A stretch of DNA of 64,000 nt from Phyllobacterium chamaecytisi (GTDB lineage Bacteria; Pseudomonadota; Alphaproteobacteria; Rhizobiales; Rhizobiaceae), in NCBI RefSeq assembly GCF_020164455.1, contig NZ_JAIQWW010000020.1:1-64000 (forward strand). The letters are read 5' to 3'. The notes below the pieces were generated by a model, which saw nothing but the letters and a program-made list of their open reading frames with translations, was not told the origin of the DNA and made no database searches. This document shows positions 27,288 through 36,327 of the stretch, in pieces (within the stretch, counting starts at the first letter, position 1; each line of letters opens with the position of its first letter). Both the position numbers and the translations under genes were made by a program.

Positions 27288-28989
27288 CCTGCTTTATACC
27301 GAGCCAAGCACGATCGAGCCGATCCGGTTCGCCGACGGCGTCAATGTAATCTTGGGCGAAAGCGACGAAACGAGTTCGAAGAACAATGGGGTCGGCAAGT
27401 CGCTCTGTGTCGAGTTCATCAACTTCGCGCTACTCAAGAAGAAGTCAGAGAGCCGGGTGTCGCGCATCCCAGAAGAGGTCTTCGATCCGGCCACCTTCAT
27501 ATGCGTCCAGTTCACCCTGCACGGGGTGAAATATGTGCTCAAGCGGTCGTTGGCAGAAGCGGAACAGCCGCGGCTGTTCACCGACGGACGCGAGATCATC
27601 TTCTCGAAACTCGAAGACGCCACCCACTTCCTCACCGAGGTCATGTTCCCCGCGAGTTGGCACAAGATCGTGAGCTTCCGGGAGATGCTCGGACCGCTGA
27701 TCCGCGACGAGCGGTCGGAGTTCAAATCGATCGTATCGTGCTTTGATACTCGCCTCCGTGTTCCCGATAACTACGCACCACATCTGATGCTGCTCGGGAT
27801 CGACATTGGCAACTATCGGGAGATCAGAGGCATCCTAAAGGAGATCGACCGGATAGCTGAGGAGGAAAATCGCATCAGGGAAAGCGTACGCCTCTTGCGC
27901 CAGAAGAAGATCGACGATGCTAGGTCGGATCTGAATGCGCTCGACGAGGAAGTCAAAGCCATAAACGACGCGATTGAGAAGCTTGAGACCACCCCGGCCT
28001 TCAACATCGTCCAAGAAGATATGCTGGCCATAGAAGAGGAAATGGCAGGTCTTCGCCGTCGCAAGGAAACCCTGAGCCAGCGTTCGGCCAGGCTAGCGCC
28101 GATGGCATCGGCCCAGACGATTGACAGCGGCGAGATTCGAGAGTTTTTTGACGAGCTTCGTTCCGGCCTCGGGACGGTGGTCGCACGTGACCTAGACGAG
28201 GTCTTGTCCTTCAAGGAGAAGATCGACCGCTTCCAACGTCAACTGCTTGATGAGAAGGCGAAGGTCATCGATGTTGAGATCAAGGAACTTAACAAGCTGA
28301 TTGCCGATCTCGACCGCCGGTATTCCAAGTTCCTGGCCGTCCTCAATCAACAGGGCCAACTAAAGAGTCTCCGCCAGACCTACGCATCCTATCAGGTCAA
28401 GAACGATGAGCTCAGCCAACTCAAGGCGTTCATTGACCGGTACGACCAACTTGCCATCGACAAGCAGCAGAAGCGCTCGGACAAGGAAACGCAGTTGTTG
28501 CGCCTCCAGGGGAGCATTGCTGCCGCCAAGGATCGCCTGAAATCCATAGAGCGGACAATCCTCGACATACACCAGTTCATCCAGGGCAACAGGGCGGCGT
28601 CCTTCGATATCCGGACCACAACGACTAAGCAGGTTGTCGATATCGTTCTGCGCATAGACGATGACGGCAGCCACAGCGTCGAGCGGGAGAAAGTCTTCAT
28701 CTACGACATTTCGTTGCTGTTAAACGATTTCACCAAGTTTCGTCACCCCGGCATGTTGATTCACGACAACATCTTCGACGTGGACGAGGACACGCTCAAC
28801 AAGAGCCTCGAATTCTTGTTCACGCGCGCCGACTTTGAGGACGAACAGCAGTATATCCTGACCCTCAACGTGGACCGCATTACTCACGCCACCGAAGAAA
28901 TCTGGTACGATGATCTGAAGCGTGCGGTTGTAGCATCGTTTACAAAGTCCGACCGATTCCTCAAAACCACATACCAAGAAGCGCGGTGA
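27277..28989 (+). CDS. DUF2326 ABC ATPase of the ABC-3C system, 570 aa
   Basis: An SMC/RecN-like ATPase. The Walker A region is the extended type seen in DUF2326 proteins (GESDETSSKNNGVGKS, about residues 26-41). Residues of about 185-440 form a long coiled coil, followed by the C-terminal ATPase half with DNIFDVDEDT in place of Walker B and a TLNVDR strand. These proteins are thought to sense nucleic-acid or replication intermediates and trigger the coupled effector. Start at 27277 chosen because the N-terminal strand MRIDLLYTEP begins there, inside the end of the middle-component gene. Confidence 0.9.
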   Translation: MRIDLLYTEPSTIEPIRFADGVNVILGESDETSSKNNGVGKSLCVEFINFALLKKKSESRVSRIPEEVFDPATFICVQFTLHGVKYVLKRSLAEAEQPRLFTDGREIIFSKLEDATHFLTEVMFPASWHKIVSFREMLGPLIRDERSEFKSIVSCFDTRLRVPDNYAPHLMLLGIDIGNYREIRGILKEIDRIAEEENRIRESVRLLRQKKIDDARSDLNALDEEVKAINDAIEKLETTPAFNIVQEDMLAIEEEMAGLRRRKETLSQRSARLAPMASAQTIDSGEIREFFDELRSGLGTVVARDLDEVLSFKEKIDRFQRQLLDEKAKVIDVEIKELNKLIADLDRRYSKFLAVLNQQGQLKSLRQTYASYQVKNDELSQLKAFIDRYDQLAIDKQQKRSDKETQLLRLQGSIAAAKDRLKSIERTILDIHQFIQGNRAASFDIRTTTTKQVVDIVLRIDDDGSHSVEREKVFIYDISLLLNDFTKFRHPGMLIHDNIFDVDEDTLNKSLEFLFTRADFEDEQQYILTLNVDRITHATEEIWYDDLKRAVVASFTKSDRFLKTTYQEAR

Positions 28990-29008
28990 ACGTGAGCAGG
29001 ACCGTGCG

Positions 29009-29342
29009 ATGACCGAAATCACATTCAGACGCGACACCAACCTAGCATCCGCCTTACACATATTGCGCAACCGCCATCTGACCTTCCTCATTCCCGAAAC
29101 GGGCCGATGGAAACGAGGCATTCTTCATGTTCGAGTACAAGCGGTTGAGAAGAGTCAAGACTGTGCTCGCTATCTATCTTGCGGGCAGGGAGAGGACCTA
29201 CCACCACTGGCAGGTCTTCTCCTGCGGAGCAGACGGCGTGTGCATTGAGTTCGACCGCGACAAACTATTGGCTGGATTCGACCGTGCGGATGGGGTGACC
29301 CATCGCCATGTCGAGTACGAACTGGTCTCTAATGCGAACTGA
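29009..29342 (+). pseudogene. Broken, truncated DUF2971 gene
   Basis: The frame from ATG 29009 reads TNLASALHILRNRHLTFLIP, then the expected continuation (NEAFFMFEYKRLRRVKTVLA ... YHHWQVFSCGADGVCIEFDR) lies in another frame from about 29115 on. A one-base insertion around 29103-29113 would join them. The protein stops at 29342, well short of a normal DUF2971 protein (about 200-300 aa). DUF2971 proteins are frequent in defence islands; their biochemical role is not established. It lies 19 bases after the ABC ATPase stop and may once have been a fourth gene of that operon. Confidence 0.7.
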
Positions 29343-29543
29343 TGAACGATGTGGATTTGGAAATCCTCCCGTGGACGCTGTCAAGGAAACGCTTAAATCA
29401 CTTCCGGAGTGCGATGGCTTAGGCGTGCCAAGAGCCGCAGTCGACGGGACTCGGTAAGAGGCAGGCGAGGGCTGGATTCTGCTAGTTCTGGCTCGTCCTT
29501 GTGTTATGCGGAAGAAAAAGAAACAAGGCTGGACGGGAAACCG

Positions 29544-32500
29544 GTGAGTACAAGCGCAGACCATAAGCAAGGAGAAGGGGACAGCGGGTCCGGCGGACAC
29601 TCCATTGCGGGCTACGAATATCAGATCGACGTCTCGGTTTGGTTGGCGCTCGATTTGGTTTTGGCAAACCGTCTGGCGCAGGAGCTGATCCTTGAGCCAG
29701 CCTCCGAAGAAGACATCGAGGCTGATCTCGCCGAGAATGAGCCTGGCCGCCTGACGAGCACGGCGGCCTTGGATGGCTATCGGCTGATCGTGCAAGCCAA
29801 GTTGCGTGGTGGAGACGCCTGGACCGTCCCCGGCGTGAAAGCGCTGCTCAAGCACGGCGAGACCCGGCCTTCGGCTGCCAAGCGGCTGGAAAATGGCAAA
29901 GCCCGATACCTGCTGATCACCTCGGCAGGCCTGAACGGCGGCACGCGGAGAGTCCGTGTTCGACGGGCGGGAAGTTGGCCGAAGTCGGGCGACATGCCGG
30001 CGACAATCAAGAGCGCTCTGCCTGCGGACTCAGGGGGGCGGGTCGCGATCATCGGCAACGAGGACGAGGAGCGTCTCGCGACTGATATCAAGACGCTGCT
30101 GACGGAGAGCTTCCGCGTTCCCAATGCCAAGCTTGAAGATTGTCGCAAGGCCCTGCGCGAGCAGGCGCGGGTCCGCATTGGTGGCGCGGGCGGCGGTCGT
30201 TGGACGCGCGCGCAGCTCGAGCAAGTAATCCGCCGCCATGAAGGCTACATCGCCAGCTCGCCGGAGCTGGACCACTACGTCCATCCCACGAACTGGGCCG
30301 ACTTGCATGCGGCGATGGGCGAGCGGCACGCCGTGCTGATCATTGGGCAGTCTGGGACGGGCAAGACCATGGCGACGCGCAAGCTCTATGACGAGCTGCG
30401 CAAGGAAGTGCCCGGCCTCGCGCGGGTGCCGATCACGCTTGGGCCCGACCAGCTCCGCGACGACGTGACGGACCCGCCCGTCCTCTACGACATCGAGGAT
30501 CCGTGGGGGCGCTTTGACTTCGATCCCAAGAGCCGGCCCTGGAACGATCAGCTCGCGCAATTCCTCGCGAAGGCTCGCCCAGACCGGATGATCGTTGCCA
30601 CCACGCGGCTGGACGTCGCGCAGAGCGCGGGTGCGCTCGAAACCGTCAAGCCGTGGCGCGTCGGGTTGGAGGCGGAACATTACGGCCAGGCGGAGCGCCG
30701 GCGTCTGTACCGGACGCGGATCGACGCGCTGCCGCGCAACCTGCAGCCGCTCGCCAAGGAAAGTGAGGGCGCAGTACTCGCCGAGCTGGCGACACCGCTC
30801 GAGATCCAGAAGTTCTTCGATGCCCTGCCAACCCTCGACGACAAGGATCGGCGTAATCCGGCCGGACTTGTGGCCGAGGCGATCCGGCGGGCGCATCAGG
30901 ACTCGATCGAGCGGACTGTGGTCGATCAGATCGAGGAACGCGGAGACGTTCGGGCGGCCGCGGTCCTGTGGGGGTTGCTCAAGGCCAACGACAAGCTCTC
31001 GCTCCGGCTGCTGCGCGAGATTGAAGAGCTGCTCGCCGAGATTGGGCCTCAGTTCGAAAAGGGCGTTTCGCCGCTCGTCACGTTTCTCGTCGCCGCTCGA
31101 AACCTTCGTCAGGCTGAGAGCACCATCACCTACTATCATCCGCGGGTTGAAGCCGGCATCGAGCAGGCGCTGGACCGGGACCGCCTCGTTGCGCGGCGGA
31201 CCTTGCGGCTCCTGATCGACACTCTGGTGGCGCCCGACGGGCCGGGCGAGGCCTGGGGTATCGCCGCCTCAACGCGCCTGCTTCTCGCCGCCGATCGCAC
31301 GCCCGAGCTAAAGCCGGCGCCCTCGGCGACGGCTCAGGCCAAGATCGACGCCTGGCTGGCAAGCGTACTGACAAAGGGTGGCAAGGAGTTCGAGGACAAC
31401 CTCAATCTGGCCGAGGCGGCAGGGTCGACGGACAGCAACGTTTCCGAGATCGCGCGCTTCCTCCTGCACCGGCCGGTTCTCACCTTCGGGTGGATGCATA
31501 TCTGGGGGCCGCCGGCGCACGATGAGGCGTGGTACGCCCGCATGCGGGCTGATCCGGCGGTCAAGGCTGTCGTTGAGACCTTCATTCGCGACGTGCTGCC
31601 GCACGCCCGCGACGACTTCCGGGTGAGCTTCGTCACGGAGGCCGAGCGGGTCGCGCCAGGACTGACGCCGGCGTTCCTGGCCGCGGCATCAACGGCGGTA
31701 TACTACGGTGTCTCGCACACCTACGACGCCATTGTGGAAGGCGCGCTCGGCGACCTCGCCGGGTTTGAGGCGATTGTCGACACCGCTGTCGCAGTGCGCA
31801 CCCCGAGCGTCGCCGATCTCGAACGCTACGCTGAGATCCAACTCGCTATTGTCAACGGCGAGTACAGTGAAGACTATGCCGAGCACCTTAGCGACAACGA
31901 GGATGGCTGGACCGCAGGCGAATTCCTTGAAGCCTATGTCCAGCGGGTCCGCGCGACGGTCGGCTGGCGTCATCTGACCGAGCATCGTCATCGGGATCGG
32001 CTGCTCTACTACTGGCTCCGCGAGCTGGCGAAAGACGAGGCTCCAGAACCGGGCGAAATAGCCGGAGCCTTCGCGGTGGGCCGCGAAAGCAAGGACGAGG
32101 ACGGTCTCTGGCACGTCCTAACCAAGGCCTGGGACGCCAGCTTCGAATCGACGCTTGTGGAGCGTATCGTCGAGGGCCACGCCGAGCCCCAGGTACGTCT
32201 TGCCGCGCTGACGTGCCTTGCTGAGCGGGCGGCCGAGCGGCTGCCGCCAATCTGCCAGGATATCGCCGCCCGCGGACAGGAAGGCCGGTTGGTCGAGATC
32301 GCGATCGACCTTGGTCAGATGCGCCGCAAGCGGTCGGACTTCGACGGCAGCCGCCACGGCGAGGCCGCCGAGCGGGCGGCAGTGCTCCTACCGCCGCTTC
32401 TCAAGGAGATTTGCGACGCCGCCTTCGAGCTTGAGACGAAGGCGGCGCCCGTCCTCTCGGATCAAGCGCGCGAGCTGCTGGCGCGCGCCAGGTCGCCGAG

Positions 32501-33524
32501 CGCGGAGGTACGACTGTTCCGCGTCACCTTGGACGAGCACGTTCCAATGTTCGTCCCGGAAGACGTGCGGTGGCTGCTCGCCAACACGGACGAGGCGAAC
32601 AGTGCGGCCAAAGCGATTGAGGCCGCGGTCCGGCACGGTATGACGGCCGAGGTCGAGGCGGGTCTGGCGCACCGTTTCGCGGCGGTGGTCGCACGCGCGC
32701 TCAATGCGGTAGCAACACCCATGACCGCGCCGTTGCCCGAGGCTCTGCTGGCCTTCGCTGACAATAGGGGCAGCCCAGTACGGAAAGCGCTGGTCGCGCT
32801 GCTCGGCGCCAAGCCCCATCCTGAGCATCTCCCCGCCCTGCTCGTTCTGGCGAAGGACGATTGGTCGCCTCGATCCTCCTATCGGGGCGAGGAGGACGAC
32901 TACCCCATCGCGCAGGCGGCGATCGGCGCGATGGGGAAGCTCGGGCCGCTGGAGGACAGTGTGGCCGACGATCTCTACCGGCTGGCGATCGACACGCGTG
33001 ATTCTGACGTCCGCTCTGAGATCCTCGCTTTGCTAGTGCGTGCTGCCGATGCTCGCTTTCAGGGGTTGCTGTTCGATCTTGCCGTCAACCCTGGGCGGCG
33101 GGCCGTTCGGCTGGCCGCGGCCTGGGCGCTCATGGCCGGCCATGAGCATGTCGCGGCCGAGTTCGTCAGCCGGATTACGCACCAGCTGCTGGCGACACGG
33201 ATCGAAGGGGTCGCGTCTCGGCTGCTGCTGCTCGTCGCGTTGCGCGCTGAGATGGATCAGGTGCTCAAAGCCGCCGAGGAGCTGTCGACGATGGAGAAGC
33301 GTCGGGTCCTGCTGCTTCTCGCGATATGGATCGTTCGTGAGCGGGACGCGAGCGCGGCGGAGCGGATCGCGCTGATGCTGCCTGCTAACCACGTCGGGGT
33401 GAAATGGGCGTTGGCCGGCGCTAAGGGCAAGCTCGGCGACACGGCTCTGGACGATCTGGGCGACCCGACCAGCGTCGAGCAGGTGCTGTTGTTCATGGGG
33501 CCGAAGAAAAAGAAGAAGCGGTGA
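29544..33524 (+). CDS. Nuclease-STAND NTPase, 1326 aa, candidate antiviral sensor
   Basis: N-terminal domain (about 15-150) starts GGHSIAGYEYQIDVSVWLAL and carries acidic residues EEDIEADL and VQAKLR (Q84, K86), the E/D...QxK pattern of PD-(D/E)XK nucleases of the Cap4/DUF4297 sort. A STAND-type P-loop follows: Walker A GQSGTGKT (268-275) and Walker B VLYDIEDPWG. The remaining 800 residues are helical, HEAT-like repeats that probably sense a ligand. This is the architecture of Avs-type (AVAST) sensors, in which the repeats recognise a phage protein and the nuclease is activated. The GTG start is provisional; a longer frame goes back to 29409. Much more GC-rich than neighbours, suggesting separate acquisition. 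Confidence 0.85.
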   Translation: MSTSADHKQGEGDSGSGGHSIAGYEYQIDVSVWLALDLVLANRLAQELILEPASEEDIEADLAENEPGRLTSTAALDGYRLIVQAKLRGGDAWTVPGVKALLKHGETRPSAAKRLENGKARYLLITSAGLNGGTRRVRVRRAGSWPKSGDMPATIKSALPADSGGRVAIIGNEDEERLATDIKTLLTESFRVPNAKLEDCRKALREQARVRIGGAGGGRWTRAQLEQVIRRHEGYIASSPELDHYVHPTNWADLHAAMGERHAVLIIGQSGTGKTMATRKLYDELRKEVPGLARVPITLGPDQLRDDVTDPPVLYDIEDPWGRFDFDPKSRPWNDQLAQFLAKARPDRMIVATTRLDVAQSAGALETVKPWRVGLEAEHYGQAERRRLYRTRIDALPRNLQPLAKESEGAVLAELATPLEIQKFFDALPTLDDKDRRNPAGLVAEAIRRAHQDSIERTVVDQIEERGDVRAAAVLWGLLKANDKLSLRLLREIEELLAEIGPQFEKGVSPLVTFLVAARNLRQAESTITYYHPRVEAGIEQALDRDRLVARRTLRLLIDTLVAPDGPGEAWGIAASTRLLLAADRTPELKPAPSATAQAKIDAWLASVLTKGGKEFEDNLNLAEAAGSTDSNVSEIARFLLHRPVLTFGWMHIWGPPAHDEAWYARMRADPAVKAVVETFIRDVLPHARDDFRVSFVTEAERVAPGLTPAFLAAASTAVYYGVSHTYDAIVEGALGDLAGFEAIVDTAVAVRTPSVADLERYAEIQLAIVNGEYSEDYAEHLSDNEDGWTAGEFLEAYVQRVRATVGWRHLTEHRHRDRLLYYWLRELAKDEAPEPGEIAGAFAVGRESKDEDGLWHVLTKAWDASFESTLVERIVEGHAEPQVRLAALTCLAERAAERLPPICQDIAARGQEGRLVEIAIDLGQMRRKRSDFDGSRHGEAAERAAVLLPPLLKEICDAAFELETKAAPVLSDQARELLARARSPSAEVRLFRVTLDEHVPMFVPEDVRWLLANTDEANSAAKAIEAAVRHGMTAEVEAGLAHRFAAVVARALNAVATPMTAPLPEALLAFADNRGSPVRKALVALLGAKPHPEHLPALLVLAKDDWSPRSSYRGEEDDYPIAQAAIGAMGKLGPLEDSVADDLYRLAIDTRDSDVRSEILALLVRAADARFQGLLFDLAVNPGRRAVRLAAAWALMAGHEHVAAEFVSRITHQLLATRIEGVASRLLLLVALRAEMDQVLKAAEELSTMEKRRVLLLLAIWIVRERDASAAERIALMLPANHVGVKWALAGAKGKLGDTALDDLGDPTSVEQVLLFMGPKKKKKR

Positions 33525-33859
33525 ACGGGGCTGGGAATGCCGCCAAGGTGGTGAAAAGGGCCGTCGCGGAGTTGTGGCGCGTGCCGCCTCCGGGGCCCGA
33601 CAACATGTTCTCCTCGCCCGAATTCGTCCGCTACCCGGCTCCATCACCTGAAAGCCGACAGGCCGGTAACGGCCCCATCTACGACAATAAAGGATCAAGC
33701 TTGGACCAAATGGTGGCTCGTGAGAAACTACCTTTGCCACTCGCCCTGATGGAATTCGAACCCAAACCCCGGACCAGATCGCTCAACCGATTGAATACGA
33801 TAACCGCAATCGCAGTGGTTAACAGAGGGATCAAATCCCAAGGCTTCCCAAGATTGTAA
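33521..33859 (+). CDS. Coupled open frame, possibly a truncated gene
   Basis: A GTG at 33521 overlaps the stop of the STAND gene (GTGA), the usual sign of translational coupling. The first 45 or so residues (AAKVVKRAVAELWRVPPPGP, then a SSPEFVRYP segment) look like genuine GC-rich coding sequence; after about 33670 composition falls and the reading becomes ordinary. I infer the 5' end of a partner gene of the STAND protein, cut off by later insertion or deletion. No family is recognised, and the frame may be accidental. Confidence 0.35.
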   Translation: MNGAGNAAKVVKRAVAELWRVPPPGPDNMFSSPEFVRYPAPSPESRQAGNGPIYDNKGSSLDQMVAREKLPLPLALMEFEPKPRTRSLNRLNTITAIAVVNRGIKSQGFPRL

Positions 33860-33993
33860 GGTCGCGGCGTTTGTACAAACACCCTCGTTGTTGCGGCTCT
33901 CGCTGTAACCGAACCCGTGCTAAATGCATGATCCGATGAACTCGTTTTGGACACACTTGAAGTGTTCACCTCGTAGAACCGTCAAGCTCCGCA

Positions 33994-36327
33994 CTACGGC
34001 CCCGAGTCTTCGTCTTTGATTATTTCTCTCACTAGATCAGCCGCCATCATAATGCGGTCCTTTCTGTCGAACACGATACCAGCGATGGTGGATTGATGAG
34101 TGTGCACTCTTCCGCCGCTGTCAGCGCAACGTTCGTCCAAGATCGCCTGAATCCTCAACTTACGGCCGGATTTGATCTCGAAGCCCACTTGTGTAACCCG
34201 CATGAAATGCCGATTGTTGGACGAATAAAGACTCCAGCGACTACCCGCTTCATACCCGGAATAGCCGTAATGCCAGACTGAAAAGTGTTTGTCTTGCGGC
34301 ACTCCCGCCAGCTCCAGCACCGCGCGCACATAGGGGTCGGAGTAGTAACTGCTCAGCCGCGTTTGCTCCATCATGCAGAGATCGAAGCCCATCTCGTGGC
34401 TCGACGAAATGAAGATGCCGCTCTTTCCCGAGCGCATGGCCGGATATTTCGCCATGTAGTAGCGCCACTCGTATTTCTTCAACGCTACAGTTTCCCGCAG
34501 ATAGTCTTCCGAGATCTTGCGGAGGGTCGGTTCGATGTCGGCGAGGCCCTCCTCGGGGACTGCGTCTAGCAGCTTCGTAAGCGTGGCCTTCGTGCTATCT
34601 ACTCCTGGTCTACTGCGCGCGACGAAGAGGTCGCGCCAGACGCTCGGAAGCGATGGACTTCCAAATTGGAAACGGTCGCCAGCAATCTTTTGCGAATAAT
34701 CACCGAATGCCAGAAGCGCTTGCGATATCTCATCGTACGACGCTGTTCCGGCAAAAAGAGCGTCGAACACGCGGGCACGTCGAATGAAAACCCGGTCATC
34801 TACATTCAAGTCGAACATCGCGAGATTGCCACGAAGAAGATCGTGATCCTCGAGCCTGTACATTGCCTCGGCCAGTTCCACCGATCGATGCGCCGACAGA
34901 AAGGACGCTTTTGCGACTTCTTCCTCGACCTGTGCTCGATTGAAGCTTTTGAGCGCCGCCAGATCTCCGCTGACAATGTAGGCGGAGACTTCATCGATAA
35001 GCGCGCGGAAAATCTCTACGCGGATTTCGTTTTGGGACGCGAAGATTACGTTTCGTAGGCAACGCATCCTTACCGTTATTTCGTCCCGCGAAGGCCGGGG
35101 ATCGGCGACGATGTATTCAATGACCGCATGAAGTAGGAGAGTTTTCGGCAAGCTGAAGGCGCGATTGCGCCCCTGGCTTAGCCCGTAACTTCGGCAACAA
35201 TCGTCGAGGAGATTGATGTCGCCGAAGATAGTGACGCTGCCCACCTTGTGTTGGTCGTTCGCGAACAGCCTTAGAAACCATTGATTGATATCCGCCATCG
35301 TCACAGCGAAAGCAAACTCCGCACGGAGGCCGTCCAGTACCGAGAACAGGCAATTCTGGGCCGCAAGCGCAACTTCCGTTTCGGGGCCCCCGTAGATCGC
35401 CTTGACAGTGGCTTCCAGATCCTCGTCGGCGGGACGGGAATCAAGGCCGTGACGCCAGATCGTGATGTCGGTCATAAACCTGAAAAGGCGGAGGAATTCT
35501 TCGTCGGCATTGTCGTTCGCACCTCGAAAAGGCCAGATCAGATCCGCCCAGTCCTGATCGATCTTCCTCGTGAATTCCGCATAGCGGCCGCTTTGCTTGC
35601 CAGCCGCAGGCAACGCTTCCTCGAATTCTTTCAGCATCTGCTCGAACTGCGCCTTGAAGTGCTCGAATTCCGTGAGCGGCTTCCCGCGCGAATTCATTTT
35701 GATGTAGAGCTCGTCGGTAAGTCCCATATCCTCGAGCGAGAGGATTTCGAATGTAATGCTAGGGTTTGCCTCGGACGTCAGACGGTTCCATGCGACATGG
35801 CAGGCTTCGTCAGCGACTTCGGCGAATAATGCCCGGAAGTCGTCAAGTACCACTAGCATGGACTGGATCGTGGGATCTTTTCTCCACGAACCGGCGAACC
35901 AATGCTGGTCCTGAAGCCATTCGGAGATCGGATGGTCGTTCAATACGGGTCTTATCGTTGCGAGCTTCGCGCAAAAGTCGCGTGACGAAAAGCGTGTGTG
36001 ATAGGTAAAACCCTTGATGAAATCCCGCTCTTCATCGGAGACACGGCAGCGGACTGCCAAATACCAATGTAACAGGTACAGCGACGTCAGACGCTGTTGC
36101 CCGTCAAGCGGAATGAAGCGACCGTCTTTGGTGTCTCCGTACACGAAGTCTAGGCTGATTTCTTCATCACCCGTCAGCGCCTGCTTGAGGAATTCAAGAA
36201 AGGATCGTCGTATCCGCTTGACCTCGATGTTCTGCCGTCCCTGAGCGAAGTCTCGCTGGATTATCGGGATTTCGATCGCCGCGACATCCGAAGAACGAAG
36301 CATATTGCGGAAGGAAGTTTTCGTCAT
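33994..36327 (-). CDS. DUF262-domain protein, GmrSD-like second subunit, 777 aa
   Basis: The N-terminal DUF262 fold is clear: PIIQRDFAQGR (about 21-31), the ParB/Srx-like motif PLDGQQRLTSLYLLHW (73-88) and YIKMNSRGKPLTEFEHFKAQ. DUF262 (GmrS-like) domains in the GmrSD and related systems bind or hydrolyse NTP in restriction of modified DNA. I see no DUF1524 HNH motif at the C-terminus, unlike the partner. The start overlaps the partner's stop by four bases. Function in restriction is inferred from family and the paired arrangement. Confidence 0.85.
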   Translation of the reverse strand: MTKTSFRNMLRSSDVAAIEIPIIQRDFAQGRQNIEVKRIRRSFLEFLKQALTGDEEISLDFVYGDTKDGRFIPLDGQQRLTSLYLLHWYLAVRCRVSDEERDFIKGFTYHTRFSSRDFCAKLATIRPVLNDHPISEWLQDQHWFAGSWRKDPTIQSMLVVLDDFRALFAEVADEACHVAWNRLTSEANPSITFEILSLEDMGLTDELYIKMNSRGKPLTEFEHFKAQFEQMLKEFEEALPAAGKQSGRYAEFTRKIDQDWADLIWPFRGANDNADEEFLRLFRFMTDITIWRHGLDSRPADEDLEATVKAIYGGPETEVALAAQNCLFSVLDGLRAEFAFAVTMADINQWFLRLFANDQHKVGSVTIFGDINLLDDCCRSYGLSQGRNRAFSLPKTLLLHAVIEYIVADPRPSRDEITVRMRCLRNVIFASQNEIRVEIFRALIDEVSAYIVSGDLAALKSFNRAQVEEEVAKASFLSAHRSVELAEAMYRLEDHDLLRGNLAMFDLNVDDRVFIRRARVFDALFAGTASYDEISQALLAFGDYSQKIAGDRFQFGSPSLPSVWRDLFVARSRPGVDSTKATLTKLLDAVPEEGLADIEPTLRKISEDYLRETVALKKYEWRYYMAKYPAMRSGKSGIFISSSHEMGFDLCMMEQTRLSSYYSDPYVRAVLELAGVPQDKHFSVWHYGYSGYEAGSRWSLYSSNNRHFMRVTQVGFEIKSGRKLRIQAILDERCADSGGRVHTHQSTIAGIVFDRKDRIMMAADLVREIIKDEDSGP

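Noticed and set aside
33740-33790. TTCGAACCC-like segment resembling a tRNA T-arm, possible attachment site
   Set aside because: The stem around it pairs for only four positions including a wobble, and no anticodon or acceptor stem of a tRNA can be built on either strand.
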